Below are positions 1-7,504 of a stretch of DNA of 9,747 nt, piece after piece. This DNA comes from an uncultured Erysipelotrichaceae bacterium. GTDB lineage: Bacteria > Bacillota_I > Bacilli_A > RF39 > UBA660. The notes beneath the pieces were generated by a model that saw only the letters and a list, made by a program, of their open reading frames with translations, had not been told where the DNA came from and made no database searches. The DNA is taken from NCBI GenBank assembly GCA_902797105.1, contig CADBRL010000011.1:1-9747 (forward strand), read 5' to 3'. Made by a program: the position numbers and the translations under genes. Numbering within the stretch: position 1 is the stretch's first letter; every line of letters starts with the position of its first letter.

Positions 1-278
1 ACATATAATCCTTCCTTATTTTTAAGTATTACCTGTTCATGATTATTAGTTTGATTTACTAAAACTACTTTATAAAAATCATCTTTTAAAAAGTATGTAT
101 CAATATTATAGGTAAATATTTCTTCTCCACTACTTATTTCCATCGTACCGTTTATTTTATATGATTTACTGCTTTCTACACTCTTTGTAAAATCATTTAC
201 GGCATCTTCTAGTTTGTAACTTCCACACCCAGTTAAAGTAAGCATGCAAACTATCATTAGTATTAAATACTTTTTCAT
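1..278 (-). CDS. GerS/LolA-like lipoprotein, 5' part only
   Basis: The reading frame opens at ATG 276-278 after the SD-like AAGGGGA (about 286-294) and runs off the window edge with 92 codons visible. Residues 1-18 form a lipoprotein signal peptide: a KK start, a hydrophobic core and the lipobox LTGC with Cys18, so the protein should be lipid-anchored outside the membrane. The mature part contains SYKINGTMEI, the segment YKVVLVNQTNNHEQVILKN and then KEGLYV. From memory this matches the conserved start of the Firmicute 'outer membrane lipoprotein-sorting' LolA-fold family that includes the clostridial germination lipoprotein GerS. A Gram-positive LolA-fold lipoprotein probably has a cell-envelope role; a germination role here is inference only, and no spore genes are visible. 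It is divergent from the DUF378 gene across a very AT-rich 103-bp gap in which no single promoter stands out. Confidence 0.75.
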   Translation of the reverse strand, partial: MKKYLILMIVCMLTLTGCGSYKLEDAVNDFTKSVESSKSYKINGTMEISSGEEIFTYNIDTYFLKDDFYKVVLVNQTNNHEQVILKNKEGLY

Positions 279-381
279 TACCAAATCCCCTTTTCTAATT
301 AAATATATTTTTTCTATTTTAAAATATGTATGTATATTATTTAATTTATGGTTAAAAATATAATTAAAGGGATGTGAAATT

Positions 382-576
382 ATGATGATACTACAAAAAA
401 TAGCTTTAGTATTTACTATTATAGGTGCAATTGTCTGGGGTATTTATGGACTTTTTGATGTAAATATCGTTGCTAAGTTATTTGCTAATGTAAATATTTT
501 AGAAAAAGCTATCTATGTAATTGTTGGTATATGTGGACTTATCAACATTGGTTTATTCTTTGTAAGAGAAGACTAA
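382..576 (+). CDS. DUF378 (YuzA-like) small membrane protein
   Basis: The 64-residue protein has two hydrophobic helices (about residues 6-28 and 41-60) separated by a short polar stretch. The pattern IGAIVWGIYGLFDVNIV, then LEKAIYVIVGICGL, is typical of the DUF378 family; the conserved W-G-x-x-G-L-F and Y-x-x-V-G motifs are both visible. It is probably an integral membrane protein of unknown function. The SD-like AAAGGG (366-371) precedes an ATGATG, and the first ATG is chosen for its 10-base spacing. It is transcribed away from the lipoprotein gene and ends just before a terminator. It is the only plus-strand gene in the window. Family assignment is fairly firm; no function can be given. 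Confidence 0.85.
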   Translation: MMILQKIALVFTIIGAIVWGIYGLFDVNIVAKLFANVNILEKAIYVIVGICGLINIGLFFVRED

Positions 577-603
577 AAAAAGTAGTGAATTTAACACTAC
601 TTT
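575..603 (-). terminator. Intrinsic terminator of the cdaA-cdaR operon
   Basis: A 9-bp stem (AAAGTAGTG 579-587 with CACTACTTT 595-603, 7-base loop) is followed on the minus strand by a run of T at about 582-575. It lies about 25 bases past the cdaR stop. On the plus strand the same hairpin is followed by TTTCTTGC, a poor U-tract, so it serves mainly the minus strand. Confidence 0.75.
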
Positions 604-607
604 CTTG

Positions 608-629
608 CTACACTTTGTGTAGTTTTTTT
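608..629 (+). terminator. Intrinsic terminator of the DUF378 gene
   Basis: The hairpin CTACAC (608-613), TTT loop, GTGTAG (617-622) is followed by seven T (623-629). It lies 32 bases past the DUF378 stop. Together with the hairpin at 579-603 it gives each convergent transcript its own terminator; the T-tract touches the cdaR stop codon. Confidence 0.8.
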
Positions 630-1977
630 ATGATATTTTAATCTTTAACTTGCTTGATACTACATAACTTACAAGTGGATTGTTGTTATCTATCTTGATT
701 TCTACTTCATGTTCACCAACACCTAGACCTGTTAAATCAACATATGCATCTATTTGATTTAAATCTAGTTTATCTATTACTGATGCAACACCTTTTACTT
801 GTACTGTTATATCTTTGTTATCAATTAGGTTAACATTTAACCCTTCACTTAGGTTTCTTGGTTTTATATTACCACCAATTTCAATTGTTTTTTGTACTTC
901 TTCACCAAATGTTACAACGATTTCAACCTTTTCCATGCTCATTTTTCTAACACCATTAGGTTTATTTATTGTGGCATTATATTTCTTAGAGCCATCTTTT
1001 CCAAGACCATCAACATTGATTGTTACTGGGACACTTGTAATCTTTTCAATTTCTGATTGTTCACCATAGATTGTGATTGTTGACGCTGTGCTGCCATTTA
1101 TGGTAATTCCGGCGATTGCTTTTCCTGCGATTAGTTCACCCGTAGTTTCAATAGAAATTGGTACACTTTGTGAATAACTATCTAGTACTACAGTAGCACT
1201 TATTGTGCTTGGTACAATTTCAATATTTGTTAATTTATTACCTTTTGAGTCATAAGCTACTAGTTCAACATTATCTATATCGTATGTTCCTGCTTCACTA
1301 AAGTTTTGTTTTGCTAAATCTATCAAAGCTTTTACTGATGCTATTTCTTTTAAAGCATCACTGCCTCCTTTAACTACTACTTCTGATTTACTTAAAGTAA
1401 CTGATTTAACACTTAATTTGCTATCTAACGCATTAATGTTTAGTAAGTCATAAGATATTGATTTAACTTGACTTTCCTTATTCTTAATCATTACTTGAAC
1501 GTATGATGGATCAAGCTTATATGTTAATGATTTAATTGGTTTGGAATATGAAAAATATACTTTATATGGATTTTCACTTGGTTTATATTCTGATAAATCT
1601 AATACTACTTCATATTCTCCGAGTTGTTTGGCTAAATATATATCACTTTTTCTACCTGTTAAAGTTATATCTACTGTTTCAGGTACTCCTTCGATTACAT
1701 AAGCTTCTTCATTATATTTAACCACTACAGGGATATTTGGTATTTCTTCAGCTTCTGTTTTAACTAAGTTGATAACTTTTGAATCAATCAATAAAAACAT
1801 GCCAACTGCTAGAACAAGAGATAAATATACTAAAAAGTTTGGTCTATTTAATAATTTATCTAACTTCCCTTGATTCTTTTTAAATTTCTTTGATAAATAA
1901 TATATAAATCTACTTATAGGTACTACGATGTACTTGTCTATAAAGGCATATAATTTTCTAAATAATCTTGTTATCAT
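628..1977 (-). CDS. cdaR: CdaA regulatory protein CdaR (YbbR-domain)
   Basis: The 449-residue protein has a basic N-terminus (residues 1-48), one membrane helix (about 49-66, FLVYLSLVLAVGMFLLI) and an extracellular part of four beta-rich repeats of about 85-95 residues (about 75-170, 171-268, 269-362, 363-449). The repeats contain the YbbR-type patterns IPVVVKYN, YVIEGVPETVDITLTGR and ITVQVKG. CdaR proteins bind and modulate the membrane diadenylate cyclase CdaA. The start codon overlaps the cdaA stop by four bases (ATGA at 1977-1974), which implies translational coupling. The long basic segment before the helix exceeds the usual short cytoplasmic tail. In many Firmicutes glmM follows; here a terminator follows instead. 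The assignment rests on architecture, position next to cdaA and repeat motifs. Confidence 0.9.
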   Translation of the reverse strand: MITRLFRKLYAFIDKYIVVPISRFIYYLSKKFKKNQGKLDKLLNRPNFLVYLSLVLAVGMFLLIDSKVINLVKTEAEEIPNIPVVVKYNEEAYVIEGVPETVDITLTGRKSDIYLAKQLGEYEVVLDLSEYKPSENPYKVYFSYSKPIKSLTYKLDPSYVQVMIKNKESQVKSISYDLLNINALDSKLSVKSVTLSKSEVVVKGGSDALKEIASVKALIDLAKQNFSEAGTYDIDNVELVAYDSKGNKLTNIEIVPSTISATVVLDSYSQSVPISIETTGELIAGKAIAGITINGSTASTITIYGEQSEIEKITSVPVTINVDGLGKDGSKKYNATINKPNGVRKMSMEKVEIVVTFGEEVQKTIEIGGNIKPRNLSEGLNVNLIDNKDITVQVKGVASVIDKLDLNQIDAYVDLTGLGVGEHEVEIKIDNNNPLVSYVVSSKLKIKIS

Positions 1978-2786
1978 TCGTCGTCACCTTCACTTTCATC
2001 TGCTTCGAAGAAGACTTCCATTTTTGGTTTTAATTCATCGATTAACATCATTCTAAATTCATCTGGAGCAAGATTATAATGTAAGTTGCTATCTACTGCG
2101 ATTGATAATCTTCCTGTTTCTTCACTTACTACTAAAGCTATTGCATCACTTTCTTCCGCTATGCCTAATGCAGCTCTATGTCTTGTTCCTAGTCTTTTTG
2201 AAACATTTGGGTTCATACTAGTTCTGAAAACTGCTCCTGCACATGTTATTCTGTCCCCTTGGATTATGACACCACCATCATGAAGTGGTGAATTTGGAAA
2301 AAATATTGTTTCAAGTAATGAGTCAGAAATATCGGCATACACTTTTGTGGCATTTTTAATATATTCTTCTAAGGATATTTCTCTTTCAATTACTATTAAT
2401 GCCCCGATTCTATTTTTTCTTAGATATTCGCAAGCGCGCATTATTTCATAAACTACTTTTTCTCGTTCATCTACTGTTAAAACTTTATGACGACCTAAAA
2501 GTTGTGTACGTCCCAAAGACTCAAGTACACTTCTTATTTCTGGTTGGAATATAACTATAATTGCAAGTGGTCCCCATTGTATTGCGTACTCAAGGATTAC
2601 ACCAACTGTATAAAGGTTTAACCAATCACTTAATAACTTAACTGCTAATATTATGATTACACCTTTAACTATTAAAACCATTTTAATATTATTTTTAACA
2701 TTTTTTAATATATAATAGAAAGCTATCCATACTAAACAGATATCTAATAATTTTGTAAACGTTTCCCAAATTGCTGATAAATTCAT
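1974..2786 (-). CDS. cdaA: Membrane diadenylate cyclase CdaA (c-di-AMP synthase)
   Basis: CdaA condenses two ATP into the second messenger cyclic di-AMP, which controls potassium and osmolyte transport and cell-wall balance. The 270-residue protein has three N-terminal membrane helices (about 11-29, 35-53, 58-80) and a cytoplasmic DAC domain (about 100-255). Catalytic landmarks are visible: SPLHDGG (D170-G171-G172, where DGA is commonly quoted), CAGAVF (182-187), the GTRHRAALGIAE segment with RHR at 202-204, and VVSEETG (219-225). The length matches the family. An acidic tail (EADESEGDDE) ends the protein. ATG 2786 follows AAGGATGGTG (about 2793-2802), an SD-like sequence with one inserted base. 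The gene has its own promoter downstream of a terminator and is first in a two-gene operon with cdaR. Confidence 0.96.
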   Translation of the reverse strand: MNLSAIWETFTKLLDICLVWIAFYYILKNVKNNIKMVLIVKGVIIILAVKLLSDWLNLYTVGVILEYAIQWGPLAIIVIFQPEIRSVLESLGRTQLLGRHKVLTVDEREKVVYEIMRACEYLRKNRIGALIVIEREISLEEYIKNATKVYADISDSLLETIFFPNSPLHDGGVIIQGDRITCAGAVFRTSMNPNVSKRLGTRHRAALGIAEESDAIALVVSEETGRLSIAVDSNLHYNLAPDEFRMMLIDELKPKMEVFFEADESEGDDE

Positions 2787-2817
2787 TTAAACACCATCCT
2801 TAATATACTGCGAATTA

Positions 2818-2826
2818 ATTATAACA
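2818..2826 (-). promoter_or_regulatory. Extended -10 promoter of cdaA-cdaR
   Basis: The minus strand reads TGTTATAAT (2826-2818), a perfect extended -10 box 32 bases before the cdaA start. The -35 region at 17-bp spacing (TTTTTA) is weak and overlaps the T-tract of the preceding terminator. The TG extension probably compensates. Confidence 0.6.
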
Positions 2827-2840
2827 AATTTTTGACAAAA

Positions 2841-2858
2841 TAAAAAGGGGTAAGCCCC
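2841..2858 (-). terminator. Terminator of the pilin-rnr-smpB operon
   Basis: The minus strand reads GGGG-CTTA-CCCC (2858-2847), then TTTTTA. The hairpin is short but GC-only and starts 6 bases after the stop of the 88-aa gene. It separates that operon from cdaA. Confidence 0.7.
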
Positions 2859-2864
2859 ATTTTT

Positions 2865-3131
2865 TTATAATACATTTGAACTATTATTGTTCACACTTTT
2901 ATTTTCTTTTACTAAGTCTTGCAATGACATATTAGTATTTATTTGTGGTTGTAAGTCTTTAATGTCATTTATATTTTGATATGTGTTGTTTTGATCACTG
3001 TTGATTTTAAAAGTATTTTCTTTTTCTTTTTTACGACTTACAAAGTAACCAATTAATGAAAATACTAAAAATAAAGATATTAAATCAAATATTAAATAAT
3101 ATTTACTTAAAAATTCTAATATACTTGTCAT
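2865..3131 (-). CDS. Single-pass membrane protein of unknown function
   Basis: This 88-residue product is not recognised. A hydrophobic helix (about residues 10-31, YYLIFDLISLFLVFSLIGYF) is followed by the stop-transfer cluster RKKEKE and a polar Asn/Gln-rich tail of about 50 residues that contains no Cys. The positive-inside rule puts the N-terminus outside and the tail in the cytoplasm. The start ATG 3131 is preceded by AAAAAGGGAG (about 3138-3147) in the 16-base gap after the DUF3048 gene, so it is the last gene of the operon, directly before the terminator. The low-complexity tail suggests a tether or interaction segment; no function is claimed. Confidence 0.75.
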   Translation of the reverse strand: MTSILEFLSKYYLIFDLISLFLVFSLIGYFVSRKKEKENTFKINSDQNNTYQNINDIKDLQPQINTNMSLQDLVKENKSVNNNSSNVL

Positions 3132-3147
3132 TTACATTTCTCCCTTT

Positions 3148-4170
3148 TTAACTTATTGTTAGATTTTGACCTAATGGTTGTATTTGAATAAATGTGTTTC
3201 CATCATTTACTTTTAGTTCTTCACCATTCATATAATAATATTTTGTTTGACTCTTTCTTGATTGTTTTTCCCATTTAATTGGAACGCTATATCCACCTGA
3301 AATGTAATATCCTGTTCCTGAGCCAACATTTTCAATATTTTGACGGCCTTTGTTTTCACCATCATTTAATGTTGTGTTTTTTACTTGATAGGTAATTATA
3401 TTTTTGAAGTGATATTGCTTTTTAGTTACATAATCAGTGTGAGCTTTTCCATTTACACTTCTTAAATAATAACCATTTTCAGCATCATATGTATAACTTG
3501 TAACATAACTATTTGAATATGGAATACTTATATTTGTGGCAGATGCAGCGCCATCTAGAGAAGCCATATCTATCTCATCAACACTATAATTTAATAATAG
3601 GTTATTATTTCTAGTTGTTCTTTTGCTTCCAAGTCCATTATTTAACTTTTCAATACTTGTAAATAATGTATGTTCACTTGCAACATTAAGTGATTTATCT
3701 CTCCAACCAGTTTTAGAGTTATCAACAACAATGTGGTCTACACCTAAAGCACTGAAATCATTTTGGGCTTGAGGGCTTTGACCATGATGAACATAAATTG
3801 CATCATTTTCTAAAGCATAATCTAGAAAATAATGTCTTGCACTACGGATTGAACCTATTCTTGTTGTGTTTTGGTCCATGAAAAGTGCCATATAACGAGT
3901 AATTCCACCTTCAACAATTATTTCATACATTAAATAAGCATCTTGAAGTCCACTTTGAAGTGGTCTTGCCACACTTATGTTGTTAATCATAACTGCATAT
4001 GGTCTTGATTTAGAGTTTGCATCAACTATTTTTAAATTTTTGGCATTAGTTTGATTCTGATTATCATTACTTGGCTTTTTAGTATCACTTTCTTCCTTTT
4101 TTCCACAGCCAGTTAGGAATAAACCTATTAAAAGTAATAATACTATAATTTTTGAGTTTTTAGATTTCAT
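3148..4170 (-). CDS. DUF3048 (YerB-like) lipoprotein
   Basis: The 340-residue protein starts with a lipoprotein signal peptide with lipobox LTGC (Cys22), so it is an extracytoplasmic membrane-anchored protein. After a polar linker, the first DUF3048 domain (about residues 50-200) shows the family landmarks SRPYAVMINN, ARPLQSGLQDA, YEIIVEGGITRYMALF, IGSIRSARHYFLDYA and HHGQSP. The C-terminal domain (about 215-335) carries VKNTTLNDGENKGRQNIENV, GTGYYISGG and PIKWEK. The Bacillus relative YerB has no firmly established biochemical role to my knowledge. A strong SD AAGGAGGT overlaps the smpB stop codon, four bases from the ATG, so it is translationally coupled to smpB. Confidence 0.88.
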   Translation of the reverse strand: MKSKNSKIIVLLLLIGLFLTGCGKKEESDTKKPSNDNQNQTNAKNLKIVDANSKSRPYAVMINNISVARPLQSGLQDAYLMYEIIVEGGITRYMALFMDQNTTRIGSIRSARHYFLDYALENDAIYVHHGQSPQAQNDFSALGVDHIVVDNSKTGWRDKSLNVASEHTLFTSIEKLNNGLGSKRTTRNNNLLLNYSVDEIDMASLDGAASATNISIPYSNSYVTSYTYDAENGYYLRSVNGKAHTDYVTKKQYHFKNIITYQVKNTTLNDGENKGRQNIENVGSGTGYYISGGYSVPIKWEKQSRKSQTKYYYMNGEELKVNDGNTFIQIQPLGQNLTIS

Positions 4171-4174
4171 AATA

Positions 4175-4603
4175 CTACCTCCTTAATCTATTATCTCTTT
4201 CTAAGTCCCGTTTTTTGATTGTTTCTCTTTTATCATATAGTTTTTTACCTTTGGCAATACCTATAGATATTTTAGCTTTATCATTTTTGATGTAAAGCTT
4301 CACGGGCACTAATGTGTATCCATCACGACTAGTTAACTCTAGCAATCTTTTTATTTCTTTTTTGTGAAGCAATAATTTTCTTTCCCGCGTTGGATCATGA
4401 TTAAATATATTTCCTTCATCATATTTATCAATAAACATATTTATGATATATGCTTCGTTATTCTTTATTCTTACATAACTATCTGTTAAATTTACCGAAC
4501 CTTTTCTAACTGATTTTATTTCTGTGCCTTTTAAAACTATGCCTGCTTCAAGTTCGCTATCAATAAAATAGTTAAAGTATGCTTTCTTATTTACTATTTC
4601 CAT
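4175..4603 (-). CDS. smpB: SsrA-binding protein SmpB
   Basis: SmpB binds tmRNA and brings it to stalled ribosomes for trans-translation. The 142-residue protein shows the canonical pattern: NKKAYFNYFI, LEAGIVLKGTEIKSVRKG, NLTDSYVRIKNNEAYI, IFNHDPTRERKLLLHKKEI and the basic tail KGKKLYDKRETIKKRDLERD. The tail ends with DNRLRR, slightly shorter than the usual 150-160 residues. Its start overlaps the end of rnr by 17 bases, and its SD-like GAGGGAT lies inside the last rnr codons. RNase R and SmpB act together on tmRNA-tagged messages, which fits the coupling. No tmRNA (ssrA) gene was found after smpB or elsewhere in the window, although it often lies downstream in Bacilli. Confidence 0.97.
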   Translation of the reverse strand: MEIVNKKAYFNYFIDSELEAGIVLKGTEIKSVRKGSVNLTDSYVRIKNNEAYIINMFIDKYDEGNIFNHDPTRERKLLLHKKEIKRLLELTSRDGYTLVPVKLYIKNDKAKISIGIAKGKKLYDKRETIKKRDLERDNRLRR

Positions 4604-6698
4604 TTGTATCCCTCACAAGTTCAAAATCAACTATAGCCCCTTCTTTATTTGCATTTGTTACAACTACTTTTACTTTGTCACCTACACGATATTTTGTCTT
4701 TTTGTCAAAACTAATTAGTGATAACATTTCAGGTACATAAGTAAAATATCCATTTAAAGTACTAATATGTACTAGACCTTCAACTAAATTGTCAAGTTCT
4801 ACAAATAAACCAAAGTTTGTAGCACCGCTTATGATGCCTGTGTACTCTTCACCAATATGGTCCATCATGTATTCTGCCATCTTCATATCTAAAACATCAC
4901 GTTCAGCTTCAATAGCATTTACTTCAGTTTCGCTTGAATGTTCTGCAACATCAATTAGATATTTGGCATTAAAATTAATTGTTTCCATATCAATTCTATT
5001 TTCAAATAGATATGTTCTAAGTAATCTATGCACTGTTAGGTCTGGAAATCTTCTTATTGGGCTAGTAAAATGTGTATAATTTTTGCTTGCCAGGCCAAAG
5101 TGACCAATATTATTTGTGCTATAAATTGCTTTTTTCATACTTCTAAGTAACATATCTGATAAAATTACAAATTCATCTTTATCACGGAATTCATTTAACA
5201 ATTTTTGCATGGTAACTGGCGTTATTTTATTTAAATTAGTGTGTATTTGATAACCCATTTGCTTTATTAGATTTGTAAAATCTTCGATTTTTTCAGCATT
5301 TGGTAAGTCATGGACACGATATATGAATGGTAAATCCATATTACTGATGTGAGTTGCTACTGTTTCATTGGCGGCGATCATAAAGTCTTCGATTAATTTT
5401 TCACCAGTTCCTTGTACTCTTTTAACTATATCAATTGCTTTACCATTTTTATCTTGAATAATTTTGGCTTCATCAATTCCAAAGTCAATATATCCACGAG
5501 ATATTTTTTCTTTTCGAAGTATGCCTGCAAGTTCATGCATTGTTTTTAATGTGTCTGCAAAAGGTTCATATCCCTCTGGAATAATGTTTTCATCTAATAT
5601 TTTATTAACATTTTTATATGTCATTTGTTTTCTTGACTTAATGTATGATGGAAATATATCATAATCTATTACTTTACCATTTCCATCTATAGTCATTACA
5701 CAACTAATGGTAAGTCTTACTACCTCAGGATTAAGGGAGCATATACCATTTGATAATTGATGGGGAAGCATCGGTATTACAGTATCTGCTAGATAGCTTG
5801 ATGTTCCTCTGGAAAATGCACTTTCATAAAGATTAGTTCCAACTTTAACATAGTTTGAAACATCAGCAATATGAACCCCAAGTTTATAATTTTTGCCTGT
5901 ACGTTCTACACTAATAGCATCATCTATATCTTTAGTATCATCACCATCAATTGTAAATATCATTTCATTTGTTAAGTCTGTACGTCCAATTAAATCTGCT
6001 TCACTTACTTCATCTGGGATATTTTTAAGTTCTGCTTTAACAGCTTCACTAAATTCAGTTTCAATACTATGTTTAGCTGCGATTGTTAAAATATCTACAC
6101 CTGGGTCATTTTTGTGACCAATTATTTTTTCAACTTTGGCTAAAAATGTTCTGTTTCCTATTTCTTTTAAAATGTCAATAATTACTTTATGACCTTCTAC
6201 ACAGCCTTTCAAACTTTCTTTAGTTAGTTTAACTGCAATATTTAGTTTTTCATCATCAGGTTTAAAACCTAAAGTTTTTTTATCTTTAACTATTTCCCCT
6301 ACAACTTTCTTTAAATCTCTTTTTAATATATTTCTTATGTAGCCTTCAGGTTCAGGGTCATTTAATCTTGTTTTTATTTCAACTTCAACAAAATCACCAT
6401 TTATGGCGCCATTTAAATCATTGCTATGTACAAAAATGTCTTCTGGTTTACATTCTACGAAGCCATTTCCACTTTTGTTAATACGGAGTTTTCCTACTTT
6501 TAATGATTTTGTATTTTCTAAAAGCATATATTCATGATTTTTGGATTTATGAAGTATTCCTTCCGTAGTCATTTCATTTAATGTATATTCAAGCATGTTA
6601 ATATCTTCCATGCTTTTTAAATGTAAGTTTTTATTTATATCATTTATACTTTGGCCTTTTGTTTCTTCTTTTAATATTTCAATTATTTTATCCTTCAT
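4587..6698 (-). CDS. rnr: Ribonuclease R (3'-5' exoribonuclease)
   Basis: RNase R degrades structured RNA from the 3' end and works with SmpB/tmRNA on non-stop mRNA. The 703-residue protein has, in order, an N-terminal winged-helix region (about 1-62), cold-shock/OB domains (about 66-115 and 130-205), the RNB catalytic domain (about 235-565) and an S1 domain (about 617-695). The catalytic acidic motif TIDGDDTKDIDDA (249-261) has D251, D257, D259 and D260. The signature SKNYTHFTSPIRRFPDLTVHR spans 538-558, and the S1 motif GATNFGLFVELDNLVEGLVH 625-644. The Lys-rich C-terminal tail of many RNase R proteins is missing, so it is shorter than the Bacillus enzyme. ATG 6698 is three bases after the stop of the upstream gene, with the SD-like AAGAAGG across that stop. 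The single rnr-type gene could also be called RNase II; the winged helix favours RNase R. Confidence 0.96.
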   Translation of the reverse strand: MKDKIIEILKEETKGQSINDINKNLHLKSMEDINMLEYTLNEMTTEGILHKSKNHEYMLLENTKSLKVGKLRINKSGNGFVECKPEDIFVHSNDLNGAINGDFVEVEIKTRLNDPEPEGYIRNILKRDLKKVVGEIVKDKKTLGFKPDDEKLNIAVKLTKESLKGCVEGHKVIIDILKEIGNRTFLAKVEKIIGHKNDPGVDILTIAAKHSIETEFSEAVKAELKNIPDEVSEADLIGRTDLTNEMIFTIDGDDTKDIDDAISVERTGKNYKLGVHIADVSNYVKVGTNLYESAFSRGTSSYLADTVIPMLPHQLSNGICSLNPEVVRLTISCVMTIDGNGKVIDYDIFPSYIKSRKQMTYKNVNKILDENIIPEGYEPFADTLKTMHELAGILRKEKISRGYIDFGIDEAKIIQDKNGKAIDIVKRVQGTGEKLIEDFMIAANETVATHISNMDLPFIYRVHDLPNAEKIEDFTNLIKQMGYQIHTNLNKITPVTMQKLLNEFRDKDEFVILSDMLLRSMKKAIYSTNNIGHFGLASKNYTHFTSPIRRFPDLTVHRLLRTYLFENRIDMETINFNAKYLIDVAEHSSETEVNAIEAERDVLDMKMAEYMMDHIGEEYTGIISGATNFGLFVELDNLVEGLVHISTLNGYFTYVPEMLSLISFDKKTKYRVGDKVKVVVTNANKEGAIVDFELVRDTNGNSK

Positions 6699-6701
6699 CT
6701 G

Positions 6702-7058
6702 CTAACCTTCTTTATATGTACACTTTATTTTGTCTTCTTTCCATGTTACTTCTACATAATTTTTAGTATCTTCACTAGCTTTTTTGCCTGTTAAAGGATT
6801 TTTTAAATTGCTCTTAATATAATCTCTAGCTATTAGTTTATCATTATGAATTTTGCATAAATAATCAAAGCCTTCACATATCTCTTTGGTGTAGTTTTCA
6901 TCTTCTGCTAGTTTACATGCTGCTTCTTCTAATGTTTGGTGATATTTTTCGATTTCTTTTTCTCTCATGCCACCAAAAACTAAAACGATAGCTAGTATAA
7001 TCGTAGTAATTGCAATTAAAATCAATAATATTGTTAGAACCCTTTTTTTATTCTTCAT
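6702..7058 (-). CDS. Membrane-anchored pilin-like paralogue without prepilin site
   Basis: The 118-residue protein has a basic start (MKNKKR), one long hydrophobic helix (7-29) and a soluble domain. It is clearly a paralogue of the neighbouring pilin-like protein: EKxIxxYxxTLExAACxxAE (residues 33-52) and NLKNPxT (84-90) recur in both, as does VEVTWKEDKIKC (102-113; VEITW...KKC in the neighbour), including the paired cysteines (C48 and C113). Unlike the neighbour it has no G-F-T-L-I-E prepilin cleavage motif and no glutamate in the helix. It should remain an uncleaved membrane protein. C61 and C68 may form an extra disulphide. The SD is weak (GTGAT); an extended -10 box lies upstream. It precedes rnr by three bases. 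Confidence 0.8.
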   Translation of the reverse strand: MKNKKRVLTILLILIAITTIILAIVLVFGGMREKEIEKYHQTLEEAACKLAEDENYTKEICEGFDYLCKIHNDKLIARDYIKSNLKNPLTGKKASEDTKNYVEVTWKEDKIKCTYKEG

Positions 7059-7074
7059 ATTTTATCACAAATAA

Positions 7075-7083
7075 AGTATAACA
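7075..7083 (-). promoter_or_regulatory. Candidate internal extended -10 promoter before the paralogue and rnr
   Basis: The minus strand reads TGTTATACT (7083-7075) in the 38-base gap between the two pilin-like genes. At 17-bp spacing the -35 is TAGTTA, only 3 of 6 matches and within the end of the upstream gene. It would give rnr-smpB an independent start. In such AT-rich DNA a chance match is possible. Confidence 0.35.
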
Positions 7084-7096
7084 TATTTATTTAGAT

Positions 7097-7444
7097 TTAA
7101 CTAGTCTTTAATGAACATTTTTTTTCATTATTTGTCCATGTTATTTCTACAGTTCTATCTCCATCACTACTCACATTTAATTCAGTTTCTGGATTTTTTA
7201 GATTTTTATTAACTAATCCTTCATTTATTAAAACACTAACTTTAACTTCCATTCCAGTATTTATTCCTTTCATTTCAGCATAAACACAGGCAGCATTTTC
7301 TAGTGTTTCTTTATATTCTTTAATTTTTTTTTCTTTTTGACGTTCTGCCATTGCACCCATGTTAACTCCGACGGTTACAGATACTGCTGCAAGAAGTACT
7401 ATTACAACTAGTATTTCAATTAATGTAAATCCATTTTTTTTCAT
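7097..7444 (-). CDS. Type IV pilin-like (pseudopilin) protein
   Basis: The 115-residue protein begins with MKKNGFTLIEILVVIVLLA, a textbook class III (prepilin) signal. Prepilin peptidase would cut after Gly5, Phe6 would be N-methylated, and Glu10 (position 5 of the mature helix) is present. The hydrophobic helix spans about 6-27, followed by an amphipathic stretch rich in K/E and a small C-terminal domain with NLKNPET and VEITWTNNEKKC. Cys53 and Cys110 are placed for a disulphide. The SD GGAGG (7450-7454) precedes ATG 7444. No pilus assembly ATPase, platform protein or peptidase is in the window, so assembly genes must lie elsewhere. Similar small pseudopilins occur in com-type DNA-uptake and Gram-positive type IV pilus systems; which one is meant cannot be decided here. 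Confidence 0.85.
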   Translation of the reverse strand: MKKNGFTLIEILVVIVLLAAVSVTVGVNMGAMAERQKEKKIKEYKETLENAACVYAEMKGINTGMEVKVSVLINEGLVNKNLKNPETELNVSSDGDRTVEITWTNNEKKCSLKTS

Positions 7445-7465
7445 TTGGCCTCCATATTTTTTTAC

Positions 7466-7500
7466 AAAAAAAGATTGCGTTCACCAAATGAACTGCAATC
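7466..7500 (-). terminator. Strong intrinsic terminator after tRNA-Trp
   Basis: The minus strand has GATTGC-A-GTTCA, loop TTTGG, TGAAC-GCAATC (7500-7473; 11 bp with one bulged A), then seven T (7472-7466). It stands 36 bases after the tRNA CCA end and 22 bases before the pilin-like ATG. It either ends the tRNA transcript or acts as a leader attenuator for the operon downstream. Confidence 0.8.
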
Positions 7501-7504
7501 ATTA

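Noticed and set aside
815..1069. Plus-strand open frames inside cdaR, cdaA, rnr and the toxin gene (for example 815-1069, 4789-5079, 8521-8859)
   Set aside because: They lie opposite strongly supported genes, have no SD, and their products have the Ser/Ile-rich composition of antisense frames.
1974..1976. UGA read as tryptophan (Mycoplasma-type code)
   Set aside because: TGA is the natural stop of cdaA exactly at the cdaR start, Trp is encoded by TGG, and the tRNA-Trp anticodon is CCA.
2818..2838. TTGTCA as -35 of the cdaA promoter
   Set aside because: It is only 9 bp from TATAAT, too close for a sigma factor; the extended -10 alone is the better explanation.
4171..4174. tmRNA (ssrA) next to smpB
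   Set aside because: The DUF3048 gene follows smpB after four bases, and no tmRNA-like ends or Ala-rich tag frame were seen in the window.
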